From contig NC_064622.1 in NCBI RefSeq assembly GCF_023898315.1, positions 79,237,387 to 79,301,386 on the forward strand: DNA of 64,000 bases, written 5' to 3'. Shown in pieces: positions 58,200 to 64,000 of the stretch. A program made the position numbers and the translations under genes. Under the pieces are notes generated by a model. It was given only the letters and a program-made list of their open reading frames with translations. It was not told the DNA's origin and made no database searches. This stretch comes from Schistocerca nitens. Taxonomy: Eukaryota > Arthropoda > Insecta > Orthoptera > Acrididae. The first letter of the stretch is position 1. Every line of letters begins with the position of its first letter.

Positions 58200-61100
58200 T
58201 TCAGTACTTCCTGAACTCCATTGTGTTATTTATGTAAATCAGGCACATTAAAATAAAAGATTGTGCAGAAATAATCTTGTTTATGTGGCATGTGTTCCAA
58301 TTGCTGCGGTAGGGGAAAGGACTGTTTCATTATATGTAGCAGACAGCACCATAATAGACTTAACCGAATAGAAAAAACCACAACAGTAACAACAACAGAA
58401 ATGACAGCATCAATGACACCGGGAGCTACACCAGCAGCAGCAGCAAGCAATTCACCATATCCCAGTGAACAAACTACAAGGTGCAGAAAACCTATCCTTC
58501 TGGAGGATTTTTGGTACCTCGCCAGGGCAAGGAACGGAGTATGACACCACAAAATACCCTATTTAAGTCAGTAAAGCAGAGAAATCTACAACAAGGTATT
58601 TACAACTTTAAAATAATCCACCAGAATGTACAGGGCTTGAGCAAGAAATATGAACAATTAGACGTGTTTGTAAATGAAACAATGCCTGATGTGCTTGGTA
58701 TTAGTGAACACTGGCTATCTGATGCCAAATTAGAAGTTTTTAAACCTCTAAACATGGTACTAGCTAATAAGTTTTGCAGATCTACTATCAGAGGTGGGGG
58801 TGTATCAATGTATGTTAAGAGCACATTTGATTTTAATTCTGTAAATGTAAGTAAATATTCATTAGAAGGGACAATTGAATTATGTGCAGCATGTATAAAG
58901 ATACCAAATGATGAAATTTATGTTATATGTTTATATAGACCACCAGGTGGAAACTTCGAAGTTTTCTCAACAATGTTTTGTGACATGATAGAGAATGTTT
59001 TTATATCACACCTGAACAAGTTAGTAATTATAGGAGATTTCAACATAAATGTATTAGCAGATAAGTTACACACTAGACTATTCAAGAATGCTCTGCTTGA
59101 ATATAATGTAAGATACCTGATAAACACTGCAACCAGGGAGACTGAGACATGCCAGTCTGCAATAGATAACATAATCACTGGTATTCATCTTTACGATCTT
59201 ACATCTTCTGTTATTATAAGTGCTTTGTCAGACCACCATGCAGTAGAACTAAGTGTGCACATAAAAAAGGTTCCTACACACAGTTGCTATAGATATATTA
59301 GGGTGAATACAGATCAAAATATAACTCAGTTGAATAATATGCTAAGGAATGTGGATTGGAACAGTGTTCTAATGACACTTCATAGTTATGGCAAATTCTC
59401 AAGTGAACTATTCTACATTCTTAACCAAGCCTGCCCATTAATAAAAAAGAGAATTCAGTCACATGCTGTAAACCAAAACTGGATATCAAGTTCAGTCACT
59501 GAGGCTAGAGAAAAACTAAGATGGTATGAGTATGCTATGTTAAATGACTTGAGCAATAAAAAATTAAAAGAATAATTCAAAAAGTATCAGAAATACTATG
59601 TAGACCTCCTAATTTCAGAAAAACAGAAACATTTTGAAAGTGTCATTCAGAACTCAAATAATATCTCCAAAACATCATGGTCACTAGTAAATAGAGAAAT
59701 AGGTAAATCTGGGAACCATACAACTGAAAATCACTTGCTGATAAACGGCACAATAGAAACTGATCAGAATAAGATAGCAGATCTATTTAACAATTACTTT
59801 GCTTCTGTTGGCTCCAGCATAAACAATCAGCTTAAAAATCATAAATACAAATTCAGAGGAACACCAGTGTCAGGAAGTATATTTTTGATGCCAACAAGTA
59901 AAGAAGAAATAATTAAAATAGTGAGTAGCTTAAAGAATTCCCATGCAGCAGGATATGATGGTCTTAGTCTGGACACTCTTAAGAAATGTATACATAAAAT
60001 TGCTTCTCCTTTATCAACAGTTATCAATTCTCATATGGAAGATGGTTTATTTCCAGATGAGTTGAAAATTGCCTGAGTTGTGCCTATTTTCAAAAAAGGA
60101 AACAGGAATTTAGTAGAAAACTTTCGACCCATTTCTGTTCTTCCAATAATATCCAAAATCTTTGAGAAAGTAATATACATAAGAATCTGGAACTTCCTGG
60201 TATGCAAAAAAGTGATTTCTAAGGGGCAGTATGGGTTTGTCAAGGGGTCATCCACCATTACAGCAGCAACAAACTTAATCGAAGGTGTCACTCAAGCAAT
60301 AGATAATAAAGAACATGTATGTGGCATCTTTCTAGACTTTCAAAAAGCATTTGACTGTGTTGATATGACCATATTGCTGGACAAACTGTGGAACTATGGC
60401 ATTCGAGGCACAGCCCATAATCTGATGAGGTCCTACTTGAAAAATAGGAAGCAGTTTGTGTCTATTAGCACTACAGAGGGAACATACAAATCAAACACCA
60501 CTGACATAAATTTTGGTATCCCACAGGGGTCAATATTAGGACCACTTCTTTTTATTATCTATGTAAATGATATTCAGTCCATAACAAACCATGCAACAGC
60601 TATCTTATATGCAGATGATACCACATTAATATGCAGCAATCCAAGCTATTCACAGCTCGAAGTGGAATCCAATACTGCAGCAGGCTTAATTCTGCAGTAT
60701 TTTAATGAAAACAAACTAAAATTAAACACAAATAAATCTGTCTATATTGAATTTGATCTTGGGAGGCAAAAAACTCATGAAAACCAAATCTTAATGGGTG
60801 ACGAATACATTAAAAAACAATACTCGACCAAATTTCTTGGCCTGACAGTAGATGCAGAGTTAAACTGGTCTGATCATGTGAATGATATTTGCAAAAAGCT
60901 ATGTACTACCATATATGTCCTGAGAAAACTGACACCTTTTAGCAACATCACCACTCTGAGGCAAATATATTTTGCACTATTTGAATCCCATCTAAGTTAT
61001 GGGATAGAGGTATGGGGATCCAGCAGTAAAGGTAATATGAAAAGTGTACTTACCTTACAAAAGAAGGCACTTAGAATTATGGGAAAGAAATGTGCCAGGG

Positions 61101-61790
61101 AGTCCTGCAGAAATTTGTTTAAAGAATTTAAAATACTAACTGTTCATAACCTGTATGTGCTGAAGATAATCATTATGGCAGTCAACAGTAACAAAACACT
61201 TAATAAAGAAATACACGATCACAACACTAGAGGTAGAGAGAGACCCCACATCATCTTTCATAGAACAACACTTTATGAGAAAAGCCCTCACTATGCAGGC
61301 ATAAAACTACTGAATTGCTTCCATCCCAATATCTCCAAATTTCCCATTACAAAACTAAAAATGAAATTAAAATTATGGCTCCTAAACAATCCTGTATATT
61401 CAATAGATGAGTTTCTAGATTTAGTACACTCGTATGATGGAAGACCATCTATCTAAAAATATATGTAATATCAGGTCTTAGACTGTGTCACAAACTGTAA
61501 ATATTTGAATGTCAGATATGAATACTGTTACAAACTGTAGAATCCTTAATCTAAGTATGGCAATAACAACTTTTTTTTTCTGTATAGTCCATATATGTAA
61601 CTCTGTTCTCTCAACTAAATTTAGAAAAAATTGTGCAAATAAAAGTGCCAGCCAATAATATGTAACCCTAGTAAGTAAGGCTCTGACTTATCCAGAAGAC
61701 TGGAACAAAAAAAAAAACCTTTTTTTGTAATCAGTTGATGTTGGATCAAAATAAAATAAAATAAATAAATAAATAAATGTACTATTTGTT
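58200..61790 (+). mobile_element. Nearly complete APE-type LINE (CR1/Jockey group)
   Basis: A plus-strand LINE whose protein frame stays in one phase from 58481 to 61456, followed by a 3' UTR and a tail of AAAT units (61760-61789). The 5' end is unclear; 58290-58544 is an overlapping Thr/Ser/Ala-rich frame that could be the end of a first ORF. Two stop codons are the only lesions found. No target duplication was identified. Confidence 0.85.
58481..61456 (+). pseudogene. LINE protein: AP endonuclease + RT, two premature stops
   Basis: About 990 codons in one phase. Endonuclease: IIHQNVQGL near residue 45, GISEHWLS near 76, RGGGVSMYV near 105, LYRPPGGN near 152, IIGDFNINV near 185, SDHHAV near 250. 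RT: SLKNSHAAGYDGLSLDTL near 59930, IFKKGNRNLVENFRPISVL near 60085, IFLDFQKAFDCVDM near 60330, FGIPQGSILGPLLFIIYVND near 60513, active site ILYADDTTLI near 60603, FLGLTVDAELNWSDHV near 60833. The stop at 59573 (TAA) and the stop at 60074 (TGA) disable it; the latter fits C-to-T decay of a CGA codon. All catalytic residues are kept. The C-terminus ends YSIDEFLDLV as in related LINEs. Confidence 0.88.
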
Positions 61791-62761
61791 CTAACAGCCT
61801 TTTCTGTTTTAGACAAAACATCAATTTTTTGTACTGTAAAATGTTTTGATAATACAGTTGTGCCCCAATTTCACTCATCCACATTATGTCAATAGCAAAA
61901 AATATTGTAGCATTCTGTTTTCTACTGGGAATACCCATTTTTGTAAACATCACAGCAGTGTCAGAACAACTTTCCACATCTCAGTGGAAATATTGGGATG
62001 ACTGGCCCATTAATGGTTCAGAGCAACTTAAGCCCTAGAACCAATTGTGCTTACTCACGCTAAGTTTAATTTAGTAAAATTAAGAGGAAAGTTAGAGTCT
62101 TTAAGTGATGCTTCCAAGTATCGAACATATTATTAGTGTTATCCACATAAGGTCACCCATATTTATCATAAAATAATAGCTATCAATGTATGTTACAAGA
62201 GCAGAACAGGAATCTAGTCACTGAATCTGCACAGTTGTAGCATGTAGATGGAGTACTTGGAATGCAATGTTTTTCACTTTCCTTAAACATCAAGTTTTTT
62301 CTGTGTCCTTTATATCAAATTGTAGGTAGTTGATGGTAAATTAAATTGAAATATCTTATACTGAACTTGAGTGAAGTACCATTTTTATGAAACTGATGGC
62401 TTATTATGATAGTTTAATGTAACAAGAAGTTTGATAGTACACTAATGTACCAAGTTCAATCAGTCACATCTGTAACAGAAAATACTGTTCACTCTTATCT
62501 CCCATTGGGACAACAACTTTCCATCTTTTAGTGAACACTTCACAGCAACAAAATTGTCCATTATGTAACATTATTCCCATAAATATGTAAATTATTTGTG
62601 CTTACTCAAGTTGGTTTAACACAGCATAATTAACTGGAAAGTCGGTTTTTTAAGAAAGATATAGCAGATACCTTTTTTTATTTCTCAGTTACTAGTATTA
62701 TCCACATAACCATATCCATATTTATCACAAAATAATTGTTATCTTAGTTTTTTTAAGAACA
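61791..62761. other. No gene; diverged direct repeat
   Basis: Two segments about 552 bp apart resemble each other: 62046-62185 and 62598-62744. Both start TGTGCTTACTCA and share TTATCCACATAA and ATATTTATCA.AAAATAAT. This suggests an old tandem duplication or satellite-like unit. No coding content. Confidence 0.5.
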
Positions 62762-62763
62762 TA

Positions 62764-64000
62764 CACTCCTGGAAATTGAAATAAGAACACCGTGAATTCA
62801 TTGTCCCAGGAAGGGGAAACTTTATTGACACATTCCTGGGGTCAGATACATCACATGATCACACTGACAGAACCACAGGCACATAGACACAGGCAACAGA
62901 GCATGCACAATGTCGACACTAGTACAGTGTATATCCACCTTTCGCAGCAATGCAGGCTGCTATTCTCCCATGGAGACGATTGTAGAGATGCTGGATGTAG
63001 TCCTGTGGAACGGCTTGCCATGCCATTTCCACCTGGCACCTCAGCTGGACCAGCGTTCGTGCTGGACGTGCAGACCGCGTGAGACGACGCTTCATCCAGT
63101 CCCAAACATGCTCAATGGGGGACAGATCCGGAGATCTTGCTGGCCAGGGTAGTTGACTTACACCTTCTAGAGCACGTTGGGTGGCACGGGATACATGCGG
63201 ACGTGCATTGTCCTGTTGGAACAGCAAGTTCCCTTGCCGGTCTAGGAATGGTAGAACGATGGGTTCGATGACGGTTTGGATGTACCGTGCACTATTCAGT
63301 GTCCCCTCGACGATCACCAGTGGTGTACGGCCAGTGTAGGAGATCGCTCCCCACACCATGATGCCGGGTGCTGGCCCTGTGTGCCTCGGTCGTAAGCAGT
63401 CCTGATTGTGGCGCTCACCTGCACGGCGCCAAACATGCATACGACCATCATTGGCACCAAGGCAGAAGCGACTCATCGCTGAAGACGACACGTCTCCATT
63501 CGTCCCTCCATTCACGCCTGTCGCGACACCACTGGAGGCGGGCTGCACGATGTTGGGGCGTGAGCGGAAGACGGCCTAACAGTGTGCGGGACCGTAGCCC
63601 AGCTTCATGGAGACGGTTGCGAATGGTCCTCGCCGATACCCCAGGAGCAACAGAGTCCCTAATTTGCTGGGAAGTGGCGGTGCGGTCCCCTACGGCACTG
63701 CGTAGGATCCTACGGTCTTGGCGTGCATCCGTGCGTCGCAGCGGTCCGGTCCCAGGTCGACGGGCACGTGCACCTTCCGCCGACCACTGGCGACAACATC
63801 GATGTACTGTGGAGACCTCACACCCCACGTGTTGAGCAATTCGGCGGTACGTCCACCCGGCCTCCCGCATGCCCACTATACGCCCTCGCTCAAAGTCCGT
63901 CAACTGCACATACGGTTCACGTCCACGCTGTCGCGGCATGCTACCAGTGTTAAAGACTGCGATGGAGCTCCGTATGCCACGGCAAACTGGCTGACACTGA
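62764..64000 (-). mobile_element. Tc1-type DNA transposon, cut by the window edge
   Basis: The left terminus CACTCCTGGAAATTGAAATA at 62764 is preceded by TA (62762-62763), the usual Tc1 target duplication. The transposase gene runs on the minus strand and begins at 63939, 61 bases before the window edge. The other TIR lies outside. The element has much higher GC than its surroundings, fitting a recent arrival. Confidence 0.85.
62919..63939 (-). pseudogene. Tc1-type transposase with one frameshift
   Basis: Cut-and-paste transposase. The first frame (63939-63448) starts at a clear ATG (MPRQRGREPYVQLTDFERGR). It carries two helix-turn-helix segments (GMREAGWTYRRIAQHVGC; SARTIRNRLHEAGLRSR) and the first catalytic block VVFSDES near 63480. 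A small indel near 63475 moves the rest to another phase (FCLGANDGRMHVWRR onward, to 62919). There the other catalytic blocks follow: LLFQQDNARPH near 63225 and SPDLSPIEHVWDWM near 63115. I count 32 residues between the second Asp and the Glu, against 34 in standard Tc1. Without the indel the protein would be of normal length (about 340 residues). Confidence 0.88.

Overview
This window looks like intergenic DNA from a large, repeat-rich arthropod genome, most likely an insect and plausibly an orthopteran such as a grasshopper. That placement is an inference from the repeat repertoire: Dong/R4-like LINEs in TAA arrays, several APE-type LINEs, an RTE-like LINE, Penelope-like elements, Tc1/mariner transposons, a degraded Ty3/Gypsy element and tRNA-related SINEs. 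I found no convincing host gene, rRNA gene, ordinary tRNA gene, CRISPR array or bacterial-type operon. Almost every long reading frame belongs to a transposable element.

Layout. 0.8-3.6 kb: a decayed Tc1 transposase split by a LINE, which is itself split by a palindromic element. 3.6-6.7 kb: a mariner-like transposon with terminal inverted repeats and TA duplication, carrying two LINE insertions. 7.5-10.6 kb: Ty3/Gypsy remains. 10.6-23.6 kb: mostly old sequence with a compound microsatellite, a SINE, a second type of palindromic element, hAT-like fragments on the minus strand, LINE debris and a tRNA-related palindromic SINE. 23.6-41.65 kb: three copies of one Dong/R4-like LINE, mostly bounded by (TAA)n, with three younger insertions: an APE-type LINE, a palindromic element and a Penelope-like element with an open 780-codon frame. 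41.65-46.5 kb: a LINE split by an RTE-like LINE, plus older RT debris. 46.6-52 kb: minus-strand LINE fragments split by a second Penelope-like element with an open 782-codon frame. 52-55.5 kb: a head-to-head pair of decayed Penelope-like copies. 55.5-61.8 kb: more LINEs, one nearly complete. 62.8 kb to the right edge: a fairly young Tc1-type transposon running out of the window.

The two open Penelope-like frames each combine a reverse transcriptase with a C-terminal GIY-YIG endonuclease, so either could in principle supply mobilising activity. The main pattern is that these two elements and three short non-coding palindromic elements share one design. A retroposition-type duplication abuts a left arm that is an inverted copy of the element's 3' region. 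That arm stops about 32-40 nt before the real 3' end, leaving a single-copy tail. Most also carry a hairpin resembling a hammerhead ribozyme core (CTGANGA, short stem, GAAA). I infer that the palindromic elements may be non-autonomous partners of Penelope-like elements. Ribozyme activity and common mobilisation are hypotheses here, not observations.
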